NCBI RefSeq assembly: GCF_019925205.1
Contig: NC_083566.1
Location: 32,612,001-32,676,000 of the forward strand
From: Metopolophium dirhodum
Taxonomy: Eukaryota > Arthropoda > Insecta > Hemiptera > Aphididae
Reading direction: 5' to 3'
DNA: 64,000 nucleotides
In this document: in pieces, positions 54,751 to 64,000 of the stretch
How the letters are laid out: the number at the start of each line of letters is the position of its first letter
Position numbering within the stretch: the first letter of the stretch is position 1
Notes under the pieces: model-generated
Told to the model about the DNA's origin: nothing
What the model saw: the letters and a program-made list of their open reading frames with translations, nothing else
Databases searched by the model: none
Translations under genes and position numbers: made by a program

Positions 54751-56112
54751 CTACAGCAGATCGGCCACATTTTGTGGCATCTCGAGAACGTGAGTGTTGT
54801 AAAACGATTCAATATCCTTCATCGCTCGTTTGTCGTCTTCAGTGATGAAATTAATGGCGACTCCCTTACGACCGAAACGGCCAGAACGCCCAATCCTGTG
54901 AATGTAATTCTCACGGTTGGAGGGCAAATCATAGTTGATAACCAGAGATACTTGTTGTACATCAATGCCTCGAGCCAACAAATCAGTGGTGATTAGAACA
55001 CGACTAGAGCCAGAACGGAATTGACGCATAATTAGCTCACGTTGACGTTGGTCCATTTCTCCATGCATAGCAGATACAGTAAATGTCTTCAATCGCATAT
55101 TTTCAGTCAACCACTCTACCTTACGACGTGTGTTACAGAATATCACAGCCTGGGTGATACTTAGAGTGTCGTACAAATCACATAAAGTGTCAAACTTCCA
55201 TTCTTCTTTGGTAACATTGATGTAAAACTGTTTGATACCTAAATAAATTATAATTTATTAACCAAGAAAATAATAATAATTAGGGTTATTATAAATACCT
55301 TCCAATGTTAGTTCTTCTTTCTGTACAAGAATGCGTACTGGATTACGCATGAAGTGAGTGCTCACATCCAAAACATCCTCGGGCATTGTAGCAGACAACA
55401 GAATGACCTGAATATCTTCTTCGAGGAACTTGAACACCTCTTTAATTTGATCTTTGAAACCTCGAGACAACATTTCATCAGCTTCGTCCAAAACAAATAT
55501 CTTGATAAATTGAGTTCGTAGTGATTTTCTAGCAATCATGTCATAAACACGACCAGGAGTGCCAACCACTACATGGGATCCAGTATCCAGCTTACGCATG
55601 TCATCACGAACGTTTGTTCCGCCAATGCAAGCATGACAATCGGCTTTCATGAAGTCACCCAAAGCAATAACCACCTAAAAACAAGGTTACATTGTAAACA
55701 GTTCAAAATCTAACCAAATAAAAATTTAAAATAAGCTTACCTTTTGAATTTGTTGAGCCAGTTCACGCGTTGGTGCCAAAATGAGTGCTTGGCACTCATT
55801 CAAACTTGTATCGATTTGTTGGAGAATAGAAATTGAAAAAGTAGCCGTTTTGCCAGTACCAGATTGGGCCTGAGCAATGACATCATGTCCCTTAATGCAT
55901 GGCAAAATAGCACGCTGTTGAATAGCTGATGGCTTTTCAAAACCATAACCATAAATACCACGCAACAATTCTTCTTTTAAATTCATCTCATCGAAGTTGT
56001 CCACCACTTCTTTCCAGTCCGACTCAATAGTTCCACCGACATCCATGCCGGGTGGTCCCGAGTAGTCATTGGTTTCACTAGGTGGTCCATTTTTCGTCTC
56101 ATTAGCATTCAT
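54751..56112 (-). CDS. eIF4A: eIF4A, DEAD-box ATP-dependent RNA helicase (3 coding exons)
   Basis: This is the translation initiation factor that unwinds mRNA 5' leaders as the helicase of the cytoplasmic eIF4F complex. Coding exons are 56112-55741, 55674-55299 and 55238-54751, joined by short GT-AG introns of 66 and 60 bases. They give 411 residues plus stop, about the family's usual length. All expected motifs are visible in order: the Q motif (GFEKPSAIQQ), motif I (AQSGTGKT), Ia (PTRELAQQ), GG (GGTNVR), Ib (TPGR), II (DEAD), III (SAT), IV (VIFCNTRR), V (TTDLLARGIDV) and VI (HRIGRSGRFGRKG). The protein ends in VADLL. The ATG is followed by the acidic N-terminus typical of eIF4A. An AG acceptor at 56126-56127 lies just upstream, so the 5'UTR is split. 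The motifs match eIF4A rather than the related eIF4A3; that choice is from recall of the families. The frame is intact and the gene looks functional. Confidence 0.96.
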
Positions 56113-58230
56113 TATTTAAAATATTCTGAAATCAATGAATTTAAAATTAGTTATAAATTAAAAATTAGCCAATATTCTTTCAAGATTTAGATTACATTCT
56201 CAAAAATATTTGGTAAAATAAAAATTGTTCAATAAAATCATAAAATAGGTACCTATAACTTTTTTTAAATCATTTTATCAAATTTAATTTAACATTTAGT
56301 GACTATTTTAATTTATTACAAAATCGAGAAAAAACCAATTTAATTTAAATTGTAAAAAATGAATGATGTGAAATAATTTGATTCATATTTATGTACCGAT
56401 CCTAAGAGTTTTTTATTAATTGGGAATATGATAAAAATAACAAATTAATACAATACAATTAATAAAATAATAATGTAATTAAAAATTGTATCAACGCATT
56501 GGTAAAAAAAATAGAAAACAATTATTATAAAACCCATATTATAATGAATTAGTGTTGTACATATTATATCTAACATATGACACAAAACTTCACTCAAGTA
56601 CTGACACAGAAATATAGTTTTAACTATTTTAATAATTTAGATAAAACATGAATAAATTTTAAGTCATCACTCATCAATATCATAATATACCTAAAACTAT
56701 AAAATTGATTTACTATAAAATATTGATAATTTATTAAGGTAAATAATATTTTTTTAATAAGTTATTTCCTAGTATTTTGTAACCCATGGTTTCACATTTA
56801 GTATTAGAATATGTAATTTCTAACGTATCTTTTTTTAATTTTTTCAATTTAAAACAAAAATATATAAACAAGAATATAATATAGGTATTTATTAAATATT
56901 TGAAGATAATTCTACTAACCATGAATACTCACTAAAATGATAATATAGTAAGTGAAGTAACTACAACCTAATTTAAATGTAACTTAAACACATGGAATAA
57001 TAGTAAAAGATGGGTATATAATCGAAATAGTGAAAAATACAATAATCAGAAACAAAGATTATACTGGCCTTGAATAGACCCAATGTTAAATATTGCCTAA
57101 TTAGTAGCAGATATAAAATAAATTCATTACATTTTCCATAATAAAATTTCAACAAATCATTAAATACACAAATAAACATAATAACTAATATACCTACATT
57201 AATATTAATAATCATTATAAGACAAATAACTAATATAGTAAAATAACGCATACACAATAGATTCCTTTAACTCTGAAATGGTAAATGTAAATCTTAACTA
57301 AGTTGATGTAAGGAGAAGATAATTTGAAGACAAATAATTTGACCATATAAGCAGCCCCAATCACAGCAAACGATGTACACTTGAAAGCTGCAGATAGACC
57401 TAACCATAAGTTAAACACTGAACAATGCATTGGTTAGTCTCTTGACGCATTAGCCGTTAAGAGTAGCCGTTTCCACACAACAAATTTTCAAACCCTGTCG
57501 GTCCGCCAGAACACCTAAAAACCTACACCAGGACCTTAACCTAAAAAGCGATCCCAACCTGCGCAATAAGTCCATAAGGGCGCCTGCCCAAGGGCGGTCC
57601 CACGTGACGAACACCCCCTTTAACGAGAGGCGCAGACACCGTGGAAGTGACAAATATACTAGTGTCTGCGAAACGGGCAGCCACAGCCGTCGAATGACGG
57701 TGAAGCCAAAGCTCGCGCGGTGATACAACGGCCGTCCATGATGTGGCCGTCAGGCGGCCATCTCCGACCGCCAGTCGGCCGACGGAAACGGCGCATTTGC
57801 ACAAAATACATCGCGCCAGCGTTTAAATAAAAACGTAAATGTGTACTTACATACTGTAAAACGATTATAGTCGCAAAACGAAGAAATGTATCTAAAGAGA
57901 ACACATTTTGACAATTGAACAATGTAGAAAACGCTTAAAGTACATGTGATTTGCCGAGAGGAAATCGGAAGAGAGAGAAGCAGATAGGGTGAGAGACGGT
58001 GGATAGCGTACAATCGACGAGCGTTTGGTGAGGTTAGCACGCAGTGTAGCCACGCGTCGCATCAAAAACCACGATCGATAATGGAAGTGCGTGCGCGCCC
58101 TCGCGTCCATTTTTTTCATTACCAGCCAGACGGGACCCTCCCCACGTTTCCGGTCATAGATCGACACGAATCCAACACCGGTTGGCGACACTGGGCGAGC
58201 CGCGCGTCCATCACACACTGACTGCCGCTG
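56113..58230 (-). promoter_or_regulatory. Likely eIF4A 5'UTR intron and upstream noncoding exon/promoter
   Basis: The eIF4A start codon lies 13 bases inside an exon that begins at 56125, behind an acceptor (TTGATTTCAG read on the minus strand). A noncoding first exon must therefore lie further upstream. A good minus-strand donor (GTAAGT) is at 57850-57845, next to a CpG-rich block in this otherwise AT-rich window. I infer a first exon ending at 57851, an intron of about 1.7 kb, and a transcription start somewhere in 57.9-58.25 kb. The donor and acceptor are visible; their pairing and the start site are inference. The intron itself (about 56130-57430) is AT-rich with no coding signal. Confidence 0.5.
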
Positions 58231-58310
58231 CCGCCGTTGTTGATAAACAAAAACGCCATCGCCTACCGCCGCGGCTTGCCACCACCCGCCGGCCAGCGAT
58301 CATGTGAGTG
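57430..58310. promoter_or_regulatory. CpG-rich block, possible bidirectional promoter
   Basis: GC and CpG content rise sharply here compared with the flanks, most strongly at 57540-57810 and 58060-58360. Several overlapping open frames occur on the minus strand, but they look like low-stop GC-rich sequence and none resembles a known protein. The block lies upstream of eIF4A and carries a minus-strand donor at 57850-57845. It also carries a plus-strand donor-like GTGAGT at about 58304, after an AT-CAT context. This would fit a shared promoter for eIF4A and a divergent plus-strand transcript, though I see no exon of such a gene downstream. Confidence 0.4.
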
Positions 58311-59271
58311 TGTGGCGCACTGACGCGCCACGGCCCACCGAATACGAGTAATGTGTGATCACACTGATCGCGGCATCGCGCCACTTTTATCTCGCGCCAT
58401 TGCCATATTTTGCCGGTACTGGTATATACCTTTTGGATTTTGATCCTTCGACTCTGGCCCGCAGACCACGGTGACTAACCAACTCGAGTCTACTCTTTTC
58501 AACGCATGTTAATCATCATAATTGCCACTGCCCGTCAGCTATTATTTATTTCGTATTTTTGCCATCCGTTTTGCGATTCGTTAATCGTTATTCAACCCAA
58601 ACTCGTATCGACTCATCGCGTAGGTACCTACCTAGTACCTACGTGAATTATACACTTGTTCGGGCGTAAACGTTAGATTTGAAAATTATTTTTTTTTTTT
58701 TCATTTCGTATTACTCGCATAATGCTGTTAATTGTTGTCATTTGTCGGCGTCGTACCCTCCGTGAAGAAATTCTACTTAAATATATTTTTGTTGTTTGTA
58801 TATTGATATACATTCCATGTTGTGAGGGGTTTGGACCCCCTAACCTCCCCCCGCCGTGTCTACGGTCCTACCTAAGCCCTAAGCTGCTATGGCACACATA
58901 AAACTTTTTAGATAATTTACAGTATAATATATATTATGATCTAAGCATTAAACCCATACAAGTATACAACCGAAAATTAGTGAGAATTTGAAGGGAAAAT
59001 CATGACGTGATTGATAATTTTTATTAGATATCATTTAAATATCCGTTGAATTGAAATGGACAGTTGGGATAATATTATTAATTTTTTTATTTTTTATTAG
59101 CTTCTAGTACACAACTACAATTATAGCTCAACAATTAAATTACTCAATACAAACAAAAGAATAATACAACGTAAATATAAAATGCATTAATAAAATAAGG
59201 CTTTAAATAAATATAGATCTAATGATAATCTTACTTAATATTAAAATAATAAATTAAAGACATTAAAAACA

Positions 59272-59300
59272 AATGTCAATTGCAATTTGCAATTGACATT
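59272..59300. repeat. Short perfect inverted repeat
   Basis: Arms AATGTCAATTGCA and its complement, 13 bases each, around a 3-base loop (ATT). It stands alone in AT-rich DNA. Confidence 0.85.
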
Positions 59301-59734
59301 AACCATCGGGATGCCACACTACCTAATAAGTACTTATATTGCAGATAATAAAATATTTAACAGATTTGATATTACCAAATTGGTTGGGAATCGGGATGAT
59401 AATGGACAGCCAAGACCACGTACACACATAATTATTATAAAATAAAATAGCTATCACTGGACATTAACGATTTAGACTCAATCTCAATGAATAATTATAA
59501 TTTATATCATAATTTAACAAAAGCAAAAATATTCTGCTATGCGTTATTATAATAACCTTCAATATTTGTTATTCACTAAAAATAATCAATTAGCAATCGT
59601 CTTACACGAATGTAAAATGATTTTTCTATCCCTACAAAGGTCAAAGAAATTAATTTTAATTTTTAGGTATCATATTTTAATAATAAATGTATAATATTAT
59701 ATACATTATACAAATATACAATATAGATATTGAA

Positions 59735-60414
59735 CAGTGGCGTATACACCTAACTAGTAACTACCTAAGGGAAAGCGCCCTAGCTGAGCCAAGGTGAAGG
59801 CCGAAGGGTCCATAGTAAAATTTCCCGTTCAATTAAAACATTGCATGCATATTGCTTTATGATATAGGTTCTTTATTATATAATCATACCTGCAGGTGGG
59901 TGACCCATACGTGCTTTTAATGTGATACTGTGGTCTGTGATAGGTAAGTACCTAAGGTATTTTGTTTTTTTATAATATATATATGAATTATGAAAATTTA
60001 AATTGTATACTTACTTGCTGATATAAGTAAAATCCATCAATGCTTAAGAGTTATGTTTACATACGTGAATGGCAGAACTTGCTTTGATGACAATTCATCG
60101 TAATATAATACTAAATATAGGTAGATGAAATCGTCAACATTTTTTTTTAATGAGATATATAAAAATTAATTTTACATAATATTTATAAATATATAATATA
60201 CCTAATAATAAATATTTTTTTATTATTATTTTTGTATTTATTAAACAAAATGTCTCAATCTCTATTTGTACCTAATATTTATGTTATAGGTAATATTATT
60301 ACAACCATCCGGCTCTCTAAAAAATGTCTAGATATGGCTATGATGATAGTGTTGTGCTTGACTATATAGTGATAAATTGGCCCAAAGTGAAAATAAATTC
60401 TATATATGCCACTG
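59735..60414. mobile_element. Probable hAT-like MITE
   Basis: The left end reads CAGTGGCGTATACACC, and the right end is the complement of CAGTGGCATATATAG. The flanking 8-mers are ATATTGAA (59727-59734) and ATAGTGCA (60415-60422), which match at 6 of 8 positions, so an old duplication is likely but not proven. No coding frame is present. Confidence 0.6.
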
Positions 60415-60714
60415 ATAGTGCACGTACTATAATCTTGAACCGGCTAAGCCAAGCTATCCAAACAAGTCTCAGTGTAAAATTACCTATAGTAAACTAATAC
60501 TGGTATACGACTACACAAGATGCAGTACCCAGTAGACTTGTAAGCTGTAGCCATCCATAACGTTTTATTTGTTTACTTCATCGTCTCTGCCTAATAATTT
60601 AGAATATTTTATAAGAAACACACAACATATTTGGATACATTTAACACAAGTCACAATAGCCAAAAATAGACTTGACAGATAATATATACTATTGAGATGT
60701 CATCATCAACAAAT

Positions 60715-61068
60715 ATGTGTTGTCTCCGTAGTACAAGTGAGTAACATAGCAAATATTTTACGCTCAGAAGATCACGTTTAGTTCCATTAGTTTAAAAATT
60801 TGAGTGAATCGACTTATTATGAAACTTGATGGTAAGAACATTTTCTGCATTTTTACGATAATTCAGTTTTTCAAGTGAGTTATTAGTATTTTTAATATTT
60901 TTGTTTTATATACGCATATTTTATATCAGCAAATTGCTCAAATATTGTATCAAGTTTCATAATAGGTCCATTCACTTTATAATTGTTAAACTAACGGAGC
61001 TAAACAAACGTGTTCTGCTAAGCGTAAATTAGCCATGTTACGCAATTATTGTAAGACGGAGACTACAA
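60715..61068. mobile_element. TIR element (about 350 bp)
   Basis: The left arm (about 60722-60832) and right arm (about 60947-61048) are imperfect inverted repeats sharing GTCTCCG, TAACAT, ACGTTTAG and TATTATGAAACTTGAT. There is no open frame. A single arm of the same family occurs alone at about 43546-43660. Confidence 0.75.
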
Positions 61069-62451
61069 ATGGCCGTGTACTGTGTAGCGTATTGATATTA
61101 TACATAGCCACATAGGTGATACAAATCAAATTCAAATTGAATATAAATTAAAATTATCGAATTGATATCGGCAGGAAAAGTTGGCAAATTTAACATTAAT
61201 GTAACGGTTGAACTCGTCGAACTATGCATGGTTTTAACACATAATATATAGTTAAAATACTAAAAATTTCTATAGCTACCTAATAATATGTTATATTTCA
61301 ATAAAAATATTCTTATAATATTATTATATAGGTAGTTGAATTTAACATATACTATTAGGTACCTATATTATTATAATTTTTTTGAGATTTAAATCTGTCA
61401 ATACAAATTTTTAATAAGTTTCAATATTGAATGTAATATAATGTTAATGATCATTTCGTAACTTTTGATAATTGGAACAGCAATGATCAATCTATTTACG
61501 ATAACCTGCGCGGTTGCACGTATAATTATAGACATACAGTGTGTAATAACTATATAAGTTTATTTTTTAAATGTATCATAAATAAATTATTAATAGGTAT
61601 ATTATTACATCAATACATATAAATTATAAATATATGATTACCTAATGAATAATGGGAAAATACATTACATTTTTATTTATTTACATTTTGAATCGTGTCT
61701 TATTATACATATTACGATCCATATTTATGAATATAATACTATAGTATATAGTATAAAAATATTATTATTGTATTATTATATAGTTGAATTTAACATATAC
61801 TTACCTCATTACCTGTATTATTTTAAAATCAAATTATTTATTTGTATTCGTTATTATATTTTCCAGTTACTAAGACCACAGTACTGCTGAGTGATATTAA
61901 CAATGCTAAGTTTGTAAACGAAGTCTATCAAGAATGTAATTATGATCATCTTTTTATAATATATAATATAAAACAACATTTAATATATAAAGTATGTGGC
62001 TGAGGCTTATAGAATCAAAAATACTAGATTTTTTTGACGATTTAAGGAAGGTCTAGATTGAACCAGTTATTTTAGGGTGACGTGACTTACTGGCTATTAA
62101 TAATATTAAAATCATAAACGCACATATGTATAATTCTGCTTGAAATTGATTCAAAGAAAAAAGTTACTCATTACAACTAATAACTATCCGTAGCAAGTGG
62201 ATAAACCCATCTCGGTTTCATTTATCCCATGGCAACAACGGGTAATACAGCTATGAATAGGCAGCTGTATAGTTAGTTTACATTAAAAAAGTATCATCAC
62301 TCGTCCTCATTTGAAAAAAAAATTATAACAGCTATAGGTCATTTCTTAAATTTTACAAACAATTCAATTATTTGAAATATCCTTAAGCGTACTTAAAAAT
62401 TCTAAAAAATTAGAATTAGGTATTAAATTTCTGTTCATTATTAAAGAAAAC
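61069..62451. other. AT-rich stretch, nothing recognised
   Basis: Contains the motif GTAGTTGAATTTAACATATA at about 61332 and a close match at about 61781, a small direct repeat. The open frame at 61645-61890 is AT-rich Tyr/Ile sequence without family resemblance. Confidence 0.4.
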
Positions 62452-62516
62452 TAGGGGGAGGGAAGGATAAATGGGTAAGAATATTTTTGGTAAATAACTT
62501 TGTGGGCTGTGTGACT
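62452..62516 (+). repeat. Left member of an inverted repeat pair
   Basis: GGGTAAGAATATTTTTGG and TTTGTGGGCTGTGTGAC match the reverse complement of 63713-63783 with about 4 mismatches over 43 bases. Both copies carry a G-rich stretch just outside. The two face each other about 1.3 kb apart, around a LINE remnant. Confidence 0.75.
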
Positions 62517-62549
62517 GTGTGTTTGTGTGTGTGTGTATGTGTGTGTGTA
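62508..62549 (+). repeat. (GT)n microsatellite
   Basis: A GT dinucleotide run with a few interruptions, directly after one arm of the inverted pair 62452-62516 / 63713-63783. Confidence 0.85.
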
Positions 62550-62639
62550 TAATATGTTATACGTACAAAGTCCATATCATAAAAATTCATAACGTTTCCT
62601 TGTAAAAAAATGTCCTATATTATATATTTTATCATAGCA

Positions 62640-63262
62640 AGTCTTTGCTACCACATTTACACTTAGACTAGATCCTTCCCCTGAGGTAACTCTATACGGT
62701 GCTTGCTCCAATCCCATCCTCTCCTACAGTTAAATATATTTAATGTATATCTAATGTACCTTGATCTTACACTAGAATATTAGATAAAAGATTAACATTA
62801 ATATTAGAGCAAAAAGACTATCATTGAACAACCGTTTTCGTATACTCGAACAGTCTAACCTCTAATCTCTAATAAGCACACCTTCTCTAGAATCGAACTC
62901 CTCATCTACAAAACATTATTGAAATCAATCTGGACTTACGGAATCCAACTATATGGGGAAGTGCAAAACAGACAAATTTAAATAAAATTCAATCCTTCCA
63001 AAACATTGCGCTAAGAAAATTAATCATTGCTCCCCCTTACATATCTAATCAATAATCATACTCTCCAGTAGTCCAGCCTCCACACCAACCTGAAATTAAA
63101 AACAATCCATGAATAGAAGCCAAACACTTTTATAAAAGATTCCACAACCGTCTTTCCTCCCACTCAAACCCTTTAATTAAAGACATTTCTAGAAGCCCTC
63201 CTATAGACGTCTAAAACGCAAATGGTGCAAAGACCTTCTACAATTTTAACTCAAAAAAAAAA
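62640..63262 (+). pseudogene. LINE ORF2 3' remnant with A-rich tail
   Basis: The stretch at 62895-62985 reads ELLIYKTLLKSIWTYGIQLY, typical of the region after the reverse transcriptase in Jockey-type ORF2. It is followed by stops and frameshifts. The end, 63208-63249, reads RLKRKWCKDLLQF and a stop, then a run of about 12 A. Sequence from about 62640 looks like a more decayed part of the same ORF. It shares its final motif with the remnant at 5713-5907. It is 5'-truncated and inactive. Confidence 0.75.
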
Positions 63263-63712
63263 AATGTCTAAATAAATATATAAATTTTATAACTTTTAAA
63301 AATCAACAATAAAGTATGTCATCACTCATCATACTTATTATGTCATCCGTATAGATAATATATTTCGAAAAAATATACTATATATTATTATAATAATATA
63401 GTCTATAGGTAGGTATTATAAAGTCGGGTAACTTCGTACCTGGGAAAAAATTAGCAACATTTTACAAAATAACAAATAAAAATGTTTAAATATTTTACTC
63501 GTGGAGGACCGTAAATCAAAACAAATACTACACAGGACACAGGAGCCATGGGGTACACAAGTTCAGCCGTTCGGGATAAATTATTATTGTTGGTTTGGAG
63601 TGTTGGCGATAGTAAGTTGTTTTCGTAATAACGTATAAACGTAGACAACCGCACTGTGCCGTTTGGACAATATGTGAACCAAAAATCATAAAAAAAATTA
63701 AAGCAAAGAAGA

Positions 63713-63783
63713 CGAGTCACACAGCCCACAAGGTTATTCGCCAAAAATATACTTACCCAGTTATGCTCCCCCCCCCCCCCCCC
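63713..63783 (-). repeat. Right member of the inverted repeat pair, with a C16 run
   Basis: This is the reverse-complement partner of 62452-62516. It ends in 16 consecutive C at 63768-63783. The 150-codon minus-strand frame here (63451-63903) runs through the C run as poly-Gly and is not supported as a gene. Confidence 0.75.
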
Positions 63784-64000
63784 ATATTTTCCTTTAATAA
63801 TAAACGAAAATTCAATAATTCTAAATTTTGGAATTTTTAAGCACTTTTTAAGATCTTTAAAATACTTGGATTTTTTAAACAATAGTTTAAGTATTTTAGA
63901 CAATAGTCACAAGTGACGACCCGCGGTCCAGCGTGAAAAAATAAATGATTTTGAGCACACTGGGTGACGAGTGGTACTACGCGATGTGACATCAACCGCG

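Noticed and set aside
54772..54996. Plus-strand frame of 74 codons
   Set aside because: Antisense shadow of the last eIF4A exon.
57450..58218. Five overlapping minus-strand frames upstream of eIF4A
   Set aside because: All frames are open because the sequence is GC-rich; none resembles a protein. Better explained as 5'UTR or promoter.
63451..63903. 150-codon minus-strand open frame, the longest single open frame in the window
   Set aside because: It runs through a 16-C tract as poly-Gly and overlaps a repeat end; no family resemblance or start context.

Overview
The window is AT-rich eukaryotic DNA. It has interrupted genes with GT-AG introns, many small inverted-repeat transposons, LINE remnants, a tRNA-derived SINE and short (CCTAA)n runs, which match the insect telomere unit. 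The base composition, the transposon load and the 411-residue eIF4A point to an insect. An aphid-like hemipteran is my best guess, but that is inference from overall look, not a database match. Most of the window has no recognisable gene, and most long open frames are chance frames in AT-rich or repeat DNA.

Layout. 1-18 kb: gene-poor. It holds an inverted-repeat transposon (2354-3551), a LINE tail (about 5713-5907), and a decayed LINE gag-like ORF1 (6730-7933) containing (CCTAA)n. 18-31 kb: a complete SINE with target-site duplications (18632-18947), a fold-back element with 156-bp arms that appear identical (20709-21237), a TIR element (29936-30263), and an unrecognised coding-like stretch with one internal stop (30841-31269). 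34-44 kb: a diverged repeat copy (34391-35350), a complete hAT-like element with an 8-bp duplication (38084-39155), a second hAT-like element abutting a CpG-rich block (40889-41960), a 139-bp hairpin element (43195-43333), and LINE reverse transcriptase remnants (43850-44460). 45-52 kb: two copies of a repeat with tandem internal monomers, flanking the first real gene.

Real genes lie at 47-58 kb. (1) A two-exon gene (47536-48267) encodes a 220-residue protein I do not recognise. (2) The first two exons of a RidA/UK114-family gene lie at 53312-53643, and its second half is not visible. (3) A complete three-coding-exon eIF4A DEAD-box helicase gene is on the minus strand (54751-56112). A splice acceptor just before its ATG implies an upstream noncoding exon, probably in the CpG-rich block at 57.45-58.30 kb, which may be a two-way promoter. 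The RidA and eIF4A genes converge, about 1.1 kb apart. The last 6 kb holds further small transposons and a LINE 3' end.

No bacterial-type system, CRISPR array or rRNA is visible, and there is no functional tRNA gene. The most unusual structures are the fold-back element at 20.7 kb, the A-B-A repeat at 49.4 kb whose B segment recurs at 54.0 kb without visible difference, and the half RidA gene.
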